Below are positions 33,965 to 42,760 of a DNA stretch of 64,000 nt, piece after piece. Location: contig NZ_CP059569.1 of the NCBI RefSeq assembly GCF_014054985.1, positions 434,001 through 498,000 of the forward strand, written 5' to 3'. Every line of letters begins with the position of its first letter. Positions within the stretch are counted from its first letter, which is position 1. The notes below the pieces were generated by a model. That model was given only the letters and a program-made list of their open reading frames with translations, made no database searches and was not told the DNA's origin. Both the position numbers and the translations under genes were made by a program. This stretch comes from Kingella oralis. GTDB lineage: Bacteria; Pseudomonadota; Gammaproteobacteria; Burkholderiales; Neisseriaceae.

Positions 33965-34035
33965 CTTGCGCGTTGCGCTGCGGTATACCCCTTTATACCC
34001 AAATCAAAGATTTGGACAAAGGGGCAAGGCTGCCT
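33965..34035 (+). repeat. 71-bp repeat, copy 1 (leader of the lactate permease)
   Basis: This segment matches 47993-48063 in the same orientation with only a few differences (for example GTATACC against GCATACC). It starts CTTGCGCGTTGCGCTGCGG, contains the palindrome CAAATCAAAGATTTG, and ends in the DUS half GGCTGCCT. Confidence 0.92.
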
Positions 34036-34080
34036 CAAATAAGGCAGATAACGATAACAAAAGTTCAGGAAAACACAACC

Positions 34081-35634
34081 ATGAGCATTTTTCTCTCCAT
34101 TTTCCCCATTTTATTACTGATTGTTTTGATGATAGGCGTGAAGCTGCCGGGCGACAAAAGCGCGGTGCTGGCGGTTTTGTCTGCCGTGCTGATTGCGATT
34201 TTTGCCGTGCCAAACGTGAGCGGCTTCACCCCGCCGCAAGGCTACGGCGCAAGCTATGTGGGCTGGGCGTTTGTGGAAGGCATTTTAAAAGCCGTGTTCC
34301 CCATTTTAATCATTATTTTGATGGCGTTGTTCAGCTACAATATTTTGCTGGAAAGCAAGCAAATTGAAGTGATTAAACAACAGTTTACCAATATTTCCAG
34401 CGATAAGCGCATTCAGGTGTTGCTGATTGTGTGGGGCTTTGGTGGCTTGCTGGAAGGTATGGCGGGCTTTGGCACAGCGGTGGCGATTCCTGCGGCTATT
34501 TTAATCGGCTTGGGCTTTTCACCACGCTTTTCGGCGCTGGTTTCGTTGATTGGCAACAGCGTGGCAACGGGCTTTGGCGCGGTGGGCGTGCCGGTGATTA
34601 CCTTGGCAAAAGAGGTGTTTGGCTCGGAAGTTACCGCGCAGCAAACGCAAGCCTTGGCGGGTAATGTGATTTTTCAATTGTTTGCGCTGATGTTTTTGGT
34701 GCCATTTGTGATTTTGCTGCTCACCGATACGTCTAAAAAATACATCGTGCCCAATATCATGCTGGCAGCGGTGGTGGGCGGCTTGTCGCTGGCGGTGCAA
34801 TTTTGCGCGGCGTATTTTATCGGCGCGGAAACGCCGGCCATTTTGGGCAGCATTTCCTGCATCGTGTTCATCGTGTTATACGCCAAAATGACCGAGAAAA
34901 AAGACCCCGATGCCAAACCGCTTACCCTTGGGCAAATGGGCAAAGCGTGGGCGGTGTACGGCTTTATTTTGGTATTTATTTTGTTGGCAAGCCCGCTGTC
35001 TGGCCCGATTAGCACGTTTTTGAAAACGACTTTGGTGAGCAAAATTCATTTGCCGATTTACGCCGAAGGCAAAACGTTTAACTTCGGCTGGCTGTCTAAC
35101 GCGGGCTTGATGCTGTTCCTCGGCGCGTTTATCGGCGGCTTGGTGCAAGGCGTGTCGGCGGGCAAACAGTTCCAAATTTTGGGCGCAACGCTGAAAAAAA
35201 TGAAAGCATCGGGCATCACCATCATCAGCTTGGTTGCCATGAGCGCGATTATGAGCCACAGCAGCATGATTGTGGTGATTGCCGACGGCTTGGTAAACGC
35301 CACGGGCAATTTTTATCCGCTGTTTGCGCCTTTGGTGGGGGCAATCGGCACGTTTGCCACAGGTAGCGATACTTCGTCTAACATCTTGTTTGGCAAGCTG
35401 CAAGCGGCGGTTGCCGACAAAATTGGCGTAAACAAAGCATGGCTGGCGGCGGCAAACACCGCTGGCGCAACAGGCGGCAAAATCATTTCGCCGCAAAGCA
35501 TTGCCATCGCCGCTGCGGCGTGCGAGCAGCAAGGGCAAGAAGGCGCGTTTTTGCGCTCCGCCATGCCTTATGCCGCGGCTTATGTGTTGATTGCGGGGAT
35601 TACCGTTTACTGTTTTGCCGCGCTGGCGTTGTGA
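34081..35634 (+). CDS. lldP: L-lactate permease family transporter
   Basis: The 517-aa protein has 12-14 hydrophobic segments and the lactate permease (LctP) hallmarks: VWGFGGLLEGMAGFGTAVAIP near residue 115, GNSVATGFGAVGVPV, and near the C-terminus FATGSDTSSNILFGKLQ and GATGGKIISPQSIAIA. It would import lactate (or glycolate) with protons. The frame is open back to 33931, but that part translates the 71-bp repeat. ATG 34081 with AGGAAAAC upstream is the real start. Confidence 0.92.
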   Translation: MSIFLSIFPILLLIVLMIGVKLPGDKSAVLAVLSAVLIAIFAVPNVSGFTPPQGYGASYVGWAFVEGILKAVFPILIIILMALFSYNILLESKQIEVIKQQFTNISSDKRIQVLLIVWGFGGLLEGMAGFGTAVAIPAAILIGLGFSPRFSALVSLIGNSVATGFGAVGVPVITLAKEVFGSEVTAQQTQALAGNVIFQLFALMFLVPFVILLLTDTSKKYIVPNIMLAAVVGGLSLAVQFCAAYFIGAETPAILGSISCIVFIVLYAKMTEKKDPDAKPLTLGQMGKAWAVYGFILVFILLASPLSGPISTFLKTTLVSKIHLPIYAEGKTFNFGWLSNAGLMLFLGAFIGGLVQGVSAGKQFQILGATLKKMKASGITIISLVAMSAIMSHSSMIVVIADGLVNATGNFYPLFAPLVGAIGTFATGSDTSSNILFGKLQAAVADKIGVNKAWLAAANTAGATGGKIISPQSIAIAAAACEQQGQEGAFLRSAMPYAAAYVLIAGITVYCFAALAL

Positions 35635-35787
35635 TGCGGTGAATCCGTTTTCAGGCTGCCTTGGGAAACCATATCAAGGCAGCCTGAAATTTTTGTAAAA
35701 CCTGCAACAGCTAACTCGTTTTCAGGCTGCCTGCGAACTACATTGAGGCAGCCTGAAAACCTTATCGCGCGGATAAACCATCATGCG

Positions 35788-35793
35788 TATAAT
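35788..35793 (+). promoter_or_regulatory. candidate -10 box for glmS
   Basis: TATAAT lies about 77 bases before ATG 35870, between DUS copies. No strong -35 is visible. Confidence 0.35.
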
Positions 35794-35869
35794 CCGCCGC
35801 TGATTGGTTTCAGGCAGCCTGAAAGTCGGGCAGCCTGAATTTTTGTAAACAAGATACTAAGGAACAACT

Positions 35870-37708
35870 ATGTGCGGTATCGTTGGCGCCATCCGCGCCC
35901 AAAACAATGTGGTCGATTTTCTAACCGACGGCTTAAAACGCCTTGAATACCGCGGCTATGACTCATCAGGCATCGCCGTGCTCAGTGAAGGCAAAATCAA
36001 ACGCGTGCGCCGCGTAGGGCGCGTTGCCCTGATGGAGCAAGCCGCCCAAGAAAAAGGCTTGTTCGGCAACATCGGCATCGGGCACACCCGCTGGGCAACC
36101 CACGGCGGCGTAACCGAGCCCAACGCCCATCCGCATATTTCGGGCGGCACAATCGCCGTGGTGCACAACGGCATCATTGAAAACTTTGAAGCCGAGCGCA
36201 GCCGCCTGCAAGGCTTGGGCTATGCGTTTGAATCGCAAACCGACACCGAAGTCATCGCCCACGCCGTCAACCACGAATACCAACGCAACGGGCGCGATTT
36301 GTTTGCCGCCGTTCAGGCTGCCTGCCAAAACTTCCACGGCGCGTATGCCATCGCCGTTATCGCGCAAGACAACGCGCAAAACATGGTGGTCGCCCGCATG
36401 GGCTGCCCGCTGCTGGTTGCCTTGGGCGAGCGCGAAACCTTTATCGCCTCCGATGTTTCCGCCGTGATTTCGTTCACGCGCAAAATCAGCTATTTGGAAG
36501 ACGGCGACGTTGCCCTGCTGAGCGAAAACGGCATTGAAAAGCTGGTGGACAAAACAGGCAAAGCCGCCCAACGCGCGGTGAAAACGTCCGAGCTGTCGCT
36601 GGCATCGTTGGAGCTGGGGCCTTATAGCCACTTCATGCAAAAAGAAATCCACGAGCAGCCCCGTGCCGTTGCCGACACCGCCGAAGTGTTCCTTGAAAGC
36701 GGCTTTATCCCTAGCAATTTCGGCGCAACCGCCGAGCAAGTGTTTCAAGACATTGACAGCATCAAAATACTGGCGTGCGGCACATCGTTTTACGCCGCCG
36801 CCACCAGCAAATATTGGCTGGAAAGCATCGCCAAAATCCCCACCGATGTGGAAATTGCCAGCGAATACCGCTACCGCGATGTGATTGCCAACCCCAAGCA
36901 ACTGGTGATTACCATCTCGCAATCGGGCGAAACGCTGGACACGATGGAAGCCCTGAAATACGCGCAATCGCTGGGGCATCAACACAGCTTGTCCATTTGC
37001 AATGTGATGGAATCGGCACTGCCTCGCGCCAGCGAATTGGTGTTTTACACCCGCGCGGGGGCAGAAATTGGCGTGGCATCCACCAAAGCGTTTACCACGC
37101 AACTGGTTGCGCTGTTTGGCTTGGCGGTTACGCTGGGCAAAATGCGCGGCAGGGTAAACGAGGGGCAGGCGCAGGCTTATTTGGATGAACTGCGCGCCTT
37201 ACCGGGCAGCGTGCAACACGCGCTGAACCTTGAACCGCAAATCACCGCGTGGTCGGAAAAATTTGCCAAGAAAACCAGCGCGTTATTTTTGGGGCGTGGC
37301 ATTCATTACCCCATCGCGCTAGAAGGTGCGTTGAAGCTGAAAGAAATCACCTACATCCACGCCGAAGCCTACCCCGCAGGCGAGTTGAAACACGGGCCAC
37401 TCGCTCTGGTGGACGAAAATATGCCTGTGGTGGTGGTTGCGCCCAAAGACGGCTTGCTGGATAAGGTGAAAGCCAATATGCAGGAAGTGCGCGCGCGTGG
37501 CGGCGAATTGTTTGTGTTCACCGATTTGGACAGCGATTTTGAGCCGGCGGAGCACGTACACATTATTCGTGCGCCGCGCCATGTGGGCGTGTTGTCGCCG
37601 ATTGTACACACCGTTCCCGTGCAGCTTTTGGCGTATCACACCGCGCTGGCACGCGGCACGGATGTGGACAAACCGCGCAATCTGGCGAAATCGGTAACGG
37701 TGGAATAA
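35870..37708 (+). CDS. glmS: glutamine-fructose-6-phosphate aminotransferase
   Basis: The 612-aa enzyme begins MCGIVGAI, with the catalytic N-terminal Cys of the glutaminase domain (RWATHGGVTEPNAHPH near residue 75). Two SIS sugar-binding domains follow (LACGTSFYAA near 302, TISQSGETLDT near 348, ALKLKEITYIHAEAYPAGELKHGP near 485), and it ends KSVTVE as usual. It makes glucosamine-6-phosphate for peptidoglycan and lipid A. No ribozyme-like leader is seen. Confidence 0.97.
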   Translation: MCGIVGAIRAQNNVVDFLTDGLKRLEYRGYDSSGIAVLSEGKIKRVRRVGRVALMEQAAQEKGLFGNIGIGHTRWATHGGVTEPNAHPHISGGTIAVVHNGIIENFEAERSRLQGLGYAFESQTDTEVIAHAVNHEYQRNGRDLFAAVQAACQNFHGAYAIAVIAQDNAQNMVVARMGCPLLVALGERETFIASDVSAVISFTRKISYLEDGDVALLSENGIEKLVDKTGKAAQRAVKTSELSLASLELGPYSHFMQKEIHEQPRAVADTAEVFLESGFIPSNFGATAEQVFQDIDSIKILACGTSFYAAATSKYWLESIAKIPTDVEIASEYRYRDVIANPKQLVITISQSGETLDTMEALKYAQSLGHQHSLSICNVMESALPRASELVFYTRAGAEIGVASTKAFTTQLVALFGLAVTLGKMRGRVNEGQAQAYLDELRALPGSVQHALNLEPQITAWSEKFAKKTSALFLGRGIHYPIALEGALKLKEITYIHAEAYPAGELKHGPLALVDENMPVVVVAPKDGLLDKVKANMQEVRARGGELFVFTDLDSDFEPAEHVHIIRAPRHVGVLSPIVHTVPVQLLAYHTALARGTDVDKPRNLAKSVTVE

Positions 37709-37740
37709 TTTGGCGCATACGACAGAGGCAGCCTGAAAAT

Positions 37741-38040
37741 AGTTTTTCAGGCTGCCGTTGATGTTTTCAGGCTGCCGTTGATGTTTTCAGGCTGCCGTTG
37801 ACGTTTTCAGGCTGCCGTTGACGTTTTCAGGCTGCCGTTGACGTTTTCAGGCTGCCGTTGACGTTTTCAGGCTGCCGTTGACGTTTTCAGGCTGCCGTTG
37901 ACGTTTTCAGGCTGCCGTTGACGTTTTCAGGCTGCCGTTGACGTTTTCAGGCTGCCGTTGACGTTTTCAGGCTGCCGTTGATGTTTTCAGGCTGCCGCAA
38001 ATGTTTTCAGAACGCCGCAAATGTTTTCAGAACGCCGCAA
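37741..38040 (+). repeat. 20-bp tandem array carrying a DUS core in every unit
   Basis: About 15 head-to-tail units of 20 bp (ACGTTTTCAGGCTGCCGTTG and close variants) fill 300 bp between glmS and the next gene. The first 13 units keep TTTTCAGGCTGCC; the last two read AGAACGCC. In each unit the base after the core is G, so the 12-mer is CGGCAGCCTGAA, one base off the full DUS. The first unit pairs with a DUS at 37726-37739 to form the likely glmS terminator. Confidence 0.97.
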
Positions 38041-38087
38041 ATGTTTTACGTTAGAATAACACCTTTAAAAATGCTTTTATATTCAAT

Positions 38088-39011
38088 ATGCCATTCAATC
38101 CGTCCCAAATAGAAAAACGCCCCACCGAAGCGCAAATCCGCGATTGCGCCGAGCAACTGCGCAGCAAAGGCAAAAGCAACTACGGCGAAAGCGTGCAAAA
38201 ATACGCGCAGCTGCGCCTTGCCGATTTAGCCCCGCTGCTTGCCGACTGGCAAAACGAAGCCTACGCCGCCGCGCTCAACCAGCCCACCCTGCCCAAAATC
38301 GCCGCCGCCATCCAGCTCAAACTCAGCCCCGCGCAATGCGAAAAAATGTTTACCGTGTTGCAGCAATTCACCGAGCAGGGCAACACCACCGCCGCGCTGT
38401 ATCTCGCCTATCTATATAGCCAAGGCATCCACACCGAATCCTCGCTGCAAAAAACCGCGCATTATTTGCGCTTTGCCGCCGGCAAAAAAGACTGGCGCGC
38501 CAACCATTTATGGGCGGAACTGCTCGTTGCCGCGCCGCTTGCCGCCCGCGATTTAATCGGCAACGAAATCCAAGCCGATGCCGAAAAATGGCACGCCGAA
38601 ATGCCCAAAACCGACCCCAAACGCATTGAACAAGCCCTGCGCCGTTTCTACGACACCCCCGCCGCCATGAAATACGCCGCCAAAGCCAAGCTCATCTCCG
38701 CGCAAGAACAAGGCAGCCCTATCGCCGAACAGCGCATCAAAGGCTTGACCACGCTGGGCGCGCTGCCCCACACCGACCCCGCCCCGCAATACCGCCAAAT
38801 CAAGCACTGGCTGGACGTGCAACTGCTGCGCGGCGGCAACACTGAAACCGTGGAAGACGACATCCTCATCATGCCCGAAAACGTGCCGTTCCTGCCGCAA
38901 GCAGAGGACGACGGCATTTTCGCCGAACAATGGCGCAAACTCGCGCTCTACACGGGCATCGCCCTGGTTGCCCTGCTGGTGTTTACCGTGTTGATTAAAC
39001 TGTTTGTGTGA
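38088..39011 (+). CDS. Sel1-like repeat protein with C-terminal membrane anchor
   Basis: The 307-aa protein has no signal peptide. A helical central part with one Sel1/TPR-like pair (AALYLAYLYSQGIHTESSLQ then AHYLRFAAGKKDW, near residues 102-135) is followed by more helices and a single C-terminal membrane segment (LYTGIALVALLVFTVLIKLF). It is therefore probably tail-anchored, facing the cytoplasm. The function is unknown. It starts directly after the 20-bp array, with a possible -10 TAGAAT at 38052. Confidence 0.7.
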   Translation: MPFNPSQIEKRPTEAQIRDCAEQLRSKGKSNYGESVQKYAQLRLADLAPLLADWQNEAYAAALNQPTLPKIAAAIQLKLSPAQCEKMFTVLQQFTEQGNTTAALYLAYLYSQGIHTESSLQKTAHYLRFAAGKKDWRANHLWAELLVAAPLAARDLIGNEIQADAEKWHAEMPKTDPKRIEQALRRFYDTPAAMKYAAKAKLISAQEQGSPIAEQRIKGLTTLGALPHTDPAPQYRQIKHWLDVQLLRGGNTETVEDDILIMPENVPFLPQAEDDGIFAEQWRKLALYTGIALVALLVFTVLIKLFV

Positions 39012-39156
39012 GGCAGCCTGAAAACCTCAAACCGTGCTGTGGGCGCTATTTATTAAGCCGCGCAAAGGCAAGGGCAGGGCAGTTGCCAGTAGTTTCAGGC
39101 AGCCTCAAACGATGTGCGGCGCAACCAAATCCTCTTTCAATTATGGAACTCGTCAG

Positions 39157-39558
39157 ATGAAACGCATCAGCACATTGTTTACCGCATTCTTGCTTGTCGG
39201 CGCATTTGCCGCGCCCGCGTTTGCCAAGGAATACAGCTACCCCGAAATGGACCAATGCTTTGAGCAACCCGAAGCCCAAAACGGTGTTACCGCCGCCATG
39301 CTAAATTGCACCAACGCTGAAATCGACCGCCAAGAAACGCGCATGAACAACGTCCTAGCCAAACTTGTCGCCAAGCACCCCAAAAAAGCCGCCCGCCTCA
39401 AAAAAGAGCAAGCCGACTGGCTGCGCAAAATGAAACGCGCCACCCGCAAGGAATACACCAGAACAGGCGGCACCATGGATTTGCTCAACGGTTCGGGCTT
39501 GGCGCTGGATATGATTACCGCGCGCGCCGAGGCATTGGAAAAACGGTTGGCGCGATAG
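39157..39558 (+). CDS. DUF1311 (LprI-type) secreted protein
   Basis: The 133-aa protein has a clear signal peptide (TLFTAFLLVGAFAAPAFA), then the DUF1311 pattern: MDQCFEQ, AMLNCTNAEIDRQETRMNNV and EQADWLRKMKR. Proteins of this family include periplasmic lysozyme inhibitors. The inhibitor role is not proved by sequence. The start at 39157 is set by the signal peptide; the frame is open to 39034. Confidence 0.8.
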   Translation: MKRISTLFTAFLLVGAFAAPAFAKEYSYPEMDQCFEQPEAQNGVTAAMLNCTNAEIDRQETRMNNVLAKLVAKHPKKAARLKKEQADWLRKMKRATRKEYTRTGGTMDLLNGSGLALDMITARAEALEKRLAR

Positions 39559-39788
39559 TATGACAGACGTACATTTTCAGGCTGCCACCATGTGTTGAGG
39601 CAGCCTGAAAACCGTTTGGCGGTTTTGCTTTTGCTCATGGCGCAACGTTAAGCCGGCCGCATTGCCGAACACAACGATAGGGCAGCCTGAAAACCGATTC
39701 TGCCCCGCGCAAAACGCACTCCCGTTTTCACTTCGGTTAAACCGGTTTTCAGGCTGCCTGTTTCTCTTTCTTATCAACGATATTTCCC

Positions 39789-40871
39789 ATGAACTACCGC
39801 AACGAATCCACCCAATCCCCGCCGCGCGATTTTGTCTTCGTCGCCGAAGCCTCCGCCAGCCGCATCATTCAGGCTGCCCGGCAAAGCATCGCCACCGTGT
39901 GGCGCGGTGATTTTCACAACGCCAAGCAAGTGCTGGCGGCAATCAAAAAGCGCGTGAAACCCAAGCCGCAAGCCAAAACAGAAACGGATGCCGACCCCGC
40001 CACCGCATTCCACAAACACCGCCTTGCCCAATCGCAAGCCAGCCGTTTAGCCAATGCCTTGTGCGTGGAAATTGGTGCGGGCTTTGCGCTGGATTTGCCG
40101 CGCGCACCCAACGTTCAGGCTGCCTTGTGCGATGTGTATGGCGTTGAAAACACAGAGCCTTTTGTTTTGCCGCTGGCGCAACTGCTCGGCTTTATCGGCG
40201 CGCACGAGTGGCACAAAAAAGGCGTAACCATTCCCGAATTGGGCGGCGTGATTCATGTGCCGTTTGGCGTGTTTTCGCCCATTCGCGGCGAATATTTATC
40301 GCTGATTGCCCAAGCCAAGCTGCCCGCAAACGCCCACACCGCGCTGGATGTTGGCACGGGCAGCGGCGTGATTGCCGCCTTGCTCGCCCAGCGCGGCGTG
40401 GCACATATCATCGCCACCGACACCAATCCCCGCGCCATCGCCTGCGCCCAAGCCAATATCGCGCGGCTGGGGTTTGCACCACAAATCAACGTGTTGCAAC
40501 AAGATTTGTTTGGCGAACACACGGCAGATTTAATCGTTTGCAACCCGCCGTGGCTGCCCGCCAAGCCCACCTCCGCCGTAGAAACCGCGCTATACGACCT
40601 CAAGCACGCCATGCTGCACGCCTTTTTGCGCGGCGCGGCGGCACATTTGGCGCAGGGCGGGCAAGTGTGGCTGGTGATGTCCAACCTTGCCGAGTTGCTC
40701 GGCTTGCGCGGCGCACACGATTTGGCAAACTGGTTCGCGCAATACGGCTGGCGCGTGGTAGGCAGCCTGAAAACCACGCCGCAGCATCGCAAAGCCAGCG
40801 ATCGCAGCGACCCGCTCGCTTTTGCCCGCCAGCGCGAAATCACCACGCTCTACATCTTGGAGCGCGCATGA
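39789..40871 (+). CDS. class I SAM-dependent methyltransferase (HemK/MTS-like)
   Basis: The 360-aa protein has a helical N-terminal domain (1-150) and a methyltransferase domain with ALDVGTGSGVIAALLAQRG near residue 184, TDTNPRAIACAQANI, and the catalytic-type motif VCNPPWLP near 252. NPPW resembles small-subunit rRNA or protein N-methyltransferases. The substrate is unknown. It overlaps the next small gene by 4 bases. Confidence 0.8.
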   Translation: MNYRNESTQSPPRDFVFVAEASASRIIQAARQSIATVWRGDFHNAKQVLAAIKKRVKPKPQAKTETDADPATAFHKHRLAQSQASRLANALCVEIGAGFALDLPRAPNVQAALCDVYGVENTEPFVLPLAQLLGFIGAHEWHKKGVTIPELGGVIHVPFGVFSPIRGEYLSLIAQAKLPANAHTALDVGTGSGVIAALLAQRGVAHIIATDTNPRAIACAQANIARLGFAPQINVLQQDLFGEHTADLIVCNPPWLPAKPTSAVETALYDLKHAMLHAFLRGAAAHLAQGGQVWLVMSNLAELLGLRGAHDLANWFAQYGWRVVGSLKTTPQHRKASDRSDPLAFARQREITTLYILERA

Positions 40872-41161
40872 ACACTTGGCATATCACTTCCCGCCTGCCA
40901 AGCGACGAACCCAACGCCGCCAATTTCGCCGCATACAGCCAGCCACAGCTTATCGCAGGCGCATCGCCCGATGCCCGCTATCTTTTTGATGTGGTGTACG
41001 ACCACAACGCCCAATGCTTCGTTTTAACCCTGCTGGATGTGAACGAAACATTCGGCTTTGTGGAAAACGAAACGCGGCTTTATCCCACCAGCCGCGCCGA
41101 ATTGCTGCGCTTGATTGCCGCTTTTCAGGCTGCCCCAGCGGCGCAGTTTGCGAGTGAATAG
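40868..41161 (+). CDS. hypothetical protein coupled to the methyltransferase
   Basis: The 97-aa protein starts at ATG 40868 inside the methyltransferase stop (ATGA). It is soluble and acidic, with a strand-rich middle (YLFDVVYDHNAQCFVLTLLDV) and a DUS-encoded FQAA near the end. I do not recognise a family. The overlap suggests linked function. The long frame reaching back to 40208 is a shadow of the methyltransferase. Confidence 0.6.
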   Translation: MNTWHITSRLPSDEPNAANFAAYSQPQLIAGASPDARYLFDVVYDHNAQCFVLTLLDVNETFGFVENETRLYPTSRAELLRLIAAFQAAPAAQFASE

Positions 41162-41250
41162 ACAGGCTGAAAAACAAAGGATGCGGTTGTTTGAGCAGTG
41201 GTAGGGTAGAACGGTTTTAACGGTTTCAGGCTGCCTTTGCGTGGGATAAA

Positions 41251-41392
41251 GGGCAGCCTGAAATCTTTGCAAAATCTACAACTGATGGAGCATCAGCGGT
41301 TCGCCTACATTTTGGCAAACCAATCATGCCATATTGAATAAATCATTTGGCGGCGAGCCGCCGCCGTTCCATTTTTAGATTTCAGGCTGCCT
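41251..41392 (-). repeat. GC-palindrome intergenic repeat, copy 2 (reverse)
   Basis: Reverse-oriented relative of 19838-19962. It keeps TTTGGCGGCGAGCCGCCGCC, GTTCCATTTTTAGATTTC and TTTTGGCAAACCAATCATGCC, and is framed by DUS on both sides. The second arm (CATCAGCGGTTCGCC) is degraded. Confidence 0.75.
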
Positions 41393-41411
41393 AATTCATC
41401 AGATACGTTTA

Positions 41412-41622
41412 ATGCTGCTGCCCTCTCCCCTACGTCCAGCCGAACGGAGCATTCTTTTTTCGGAAACAAGCGTACGCTTGTCCGACGGCGCACGAAGTGC
41501 GACTAGTTCGCACGCGCCGAAAAAAGGATGCAGCCTTCGGGAAGTTTGGCGCAGCCAAACCTGCACGTCGGGGTCGCCTTTCTTTGCTTACTTTTTTTGG
41601 CGAAGCAAAGAAAAGTAAGTGT
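41412..41622 (-). repeat. ~207-bp structured repeat, left copy (inverted relative to 48401-48607)
   Basis: The reverse complement of this segment matches 48401-48607 over its whole length at roughly 80-85% by eye, including GGCGACCCCGACGTGCAGG, CATCCTTTTTTCG, GTGCGAACTAG and TTCGGCTGGACGTAGGGGAG. It holds several internal hairpins. The frames inside (FASPKKVSKERRPRR type) have no ribosome site. The rest of the gap 41162-41944 holds DUS copies and no gene. Confidence 0.9.
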
Positions 41623-41944
41623 CCCGCTGGCATGAAGCGCATGGTTAAAGCTACACCCAAAGCTAACCACAAAGCAGCAACCCATTTTCAGGCTGCCTTT
41701 GTATTCCAAACAAAGGCAGCCTGAAACGCTTGGGCTACACGGCAACCGAAAAAGTGGGTATGGCAGCGATACGCCATGCCCTGTTTTCCGCTGCGCGAAG
41801 GTTGAGGGCAACCTGAAAAGACAATTATCTCGTTTTCAGGCTGCCTCAAATGCCAATCACAAAATACAAACCCATTTTCAGGCTGCTTCCACCCAAATTG
41901 TGAAATAATAGCCAGCCTAAAACCGCATCCCACAGGAGTTTGCG

Positions 41945-42346
41945 ATGTTTGCATTTACCAAAACCGCCGCCCCCATCCTGCTCGCCCTCATGCTCACCGC
42001 CTGCGCGCTCACCCCCGAGCAACAAGCCGCCCGCGCCGCCGCGCAACAGCGCGCGCAACAAGCCCTGCAAGTCCATCTCGCCAGCCAATGCGATGCCGAC
42101 ACCGCCGCGCTGATGCGCGAACAATACGAACAGCGCAGCTACCCCAGCGCACAAGTCAAGCGCGATTTTGAACAACGCTATCAAGCCAAAATCAACAACA
42201 CCATGTTCCAAGCCTGCTACAAAATGGCATGGCAAAACTACCTCGCCCAACGGCGGCTAGAACGCATAGAAATGTTTTACGACGACGATGACTGGTTTTT
42301 CCCTCGCCCATTTTATCGCTCGCCATTCCGCCCTATTTTTTGGTAA
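41945..42346 (+). CDS. small lipoprotein
   Basis: The 133-aa product has a lipoprotein signal with lipobox LTAC (Cys 20), an Ala/Gln-rich coiled helix, two further cysteines (SQCDADT and FQACYKM) and a Phe/Pro/Arg-rich end (DDDDWFFPRPFYRSPFRPIFW). AGGAG 7 bases upstream supports ATG 41945. No known family is recognised. Confidence 0.75.
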   Translation: MFAFTKTAAPILLALMLTACALTPEQQAARAAAQQRAQQALQVHLASQCDADTAALMREQYEQRSYPSAQVKRDFEQRYQAKINNTMFQACYKMAWQNYLAQRRLERIEMFYDDDDWFFPRPFYRSPFRPIFW

Positions 42347-42347
42347 C

Positions 42348-42394
42348 AAAGGCAGCCTGAAAACGCATTTTCACACGTTTTCAGGCTGCCTTTT
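42348..42394. terminator. perfect DUS hairpin after the small lipoprotein
   Basis: AAAGGCAGCCTGAAAACG and CGTTTTCAGGCTGCCTTT are exact complements around an 11-base loop, starting at the gene's stop codon. Confidence 0.85.
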
Positions 42395-42440
42395 GCTAAA
42401 CAAAACGTAGCGCAGTTTGAAGCATTTGCACCACGCCAAT

Positions 42441-42574
42441 AGGCAGCCTGAAACTTTGGCAAACCAGCAACCAATGCCGCACCCAGCCTCGCAACATTGC
42501 CAACTCATCAACCTATTAAACACGCCATTAAGCAACAAACCATCGCCGCTTCATTTTTAGATTTCAGGCTGCCT
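42441..42574 (-). repeat. degenerate GC-palindrome repeat (reverse)
   Basis: Framed by DUS. It keeps TTTGGCAAACCAGCAACC at one end and CATCGCCGCTTCATTTTTAG at the other, as in 41251-41392, but has lost the GC palindromes. It looks like a decayed copy. Confidence 0.45.
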
Positions 42575-42673
42575 TAAAGAAAAGCAAACCGCTCGGCTTG
42601 CCTCAATCCCCATTTCTCATCGCTGCAACACATTGTTTCCGTTGATTTTCTGATTAGAATCAAAGACAACAAC

Positions 42674-42701
42674 TTGTTTATTTGTAAAAAATTGTTATCA
42701 T
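42674..42701 (+). promoter_or_regulatory. promoter of the first surface lipoprotein gene
   Basis: TTGTTT (-35) and TATCAT (-10) are 16 bases apart. The same arrangement and much of the spacer (AAAAAATTG) recur at 43991-44018 before the paralogous gene. Conservation between the two copies supports a real promoter. The AT-rich core resembles a Fur-type site only loosely. Confidence 0.55.
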
Positions 42702-42760
42702 ACCGTCCCAGCCGTTTCGGCTAAAAACACGTTTTAAAGCTTGATGAAAAGGACGATTCT

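Noticed and set aside
33931..34080. 50-codon N-terminal extension of the lactate permease
   Set aside because: It translates the 71-bp repeat and a DUS, lacks a ribosome site, and the family start is at ATG 34081 with AGGAAAAC upstream.
37741..38040. CRISPR-like regular array
   Set aside because: The 20-bp units are head-to-tail with no spacers between them, and there are no cas genes. It is a minisatellite built on a DUS core.
40208..40867. Long Arg/His-rich extension of the 97-aa gene
   Set aside because: It is a frame shadow of the methyltransferase gene. The real start is the coupled ATG 40868.
41430..41672. Frames inside the 207-bp repeats (SPKKVSKERRPRR and KESKQRKATPTCRF types)
   Set aside because: The two repeat copies show no shared start codon or ribosome site. 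The conservation follows hairpin arms rather than one reading frame.
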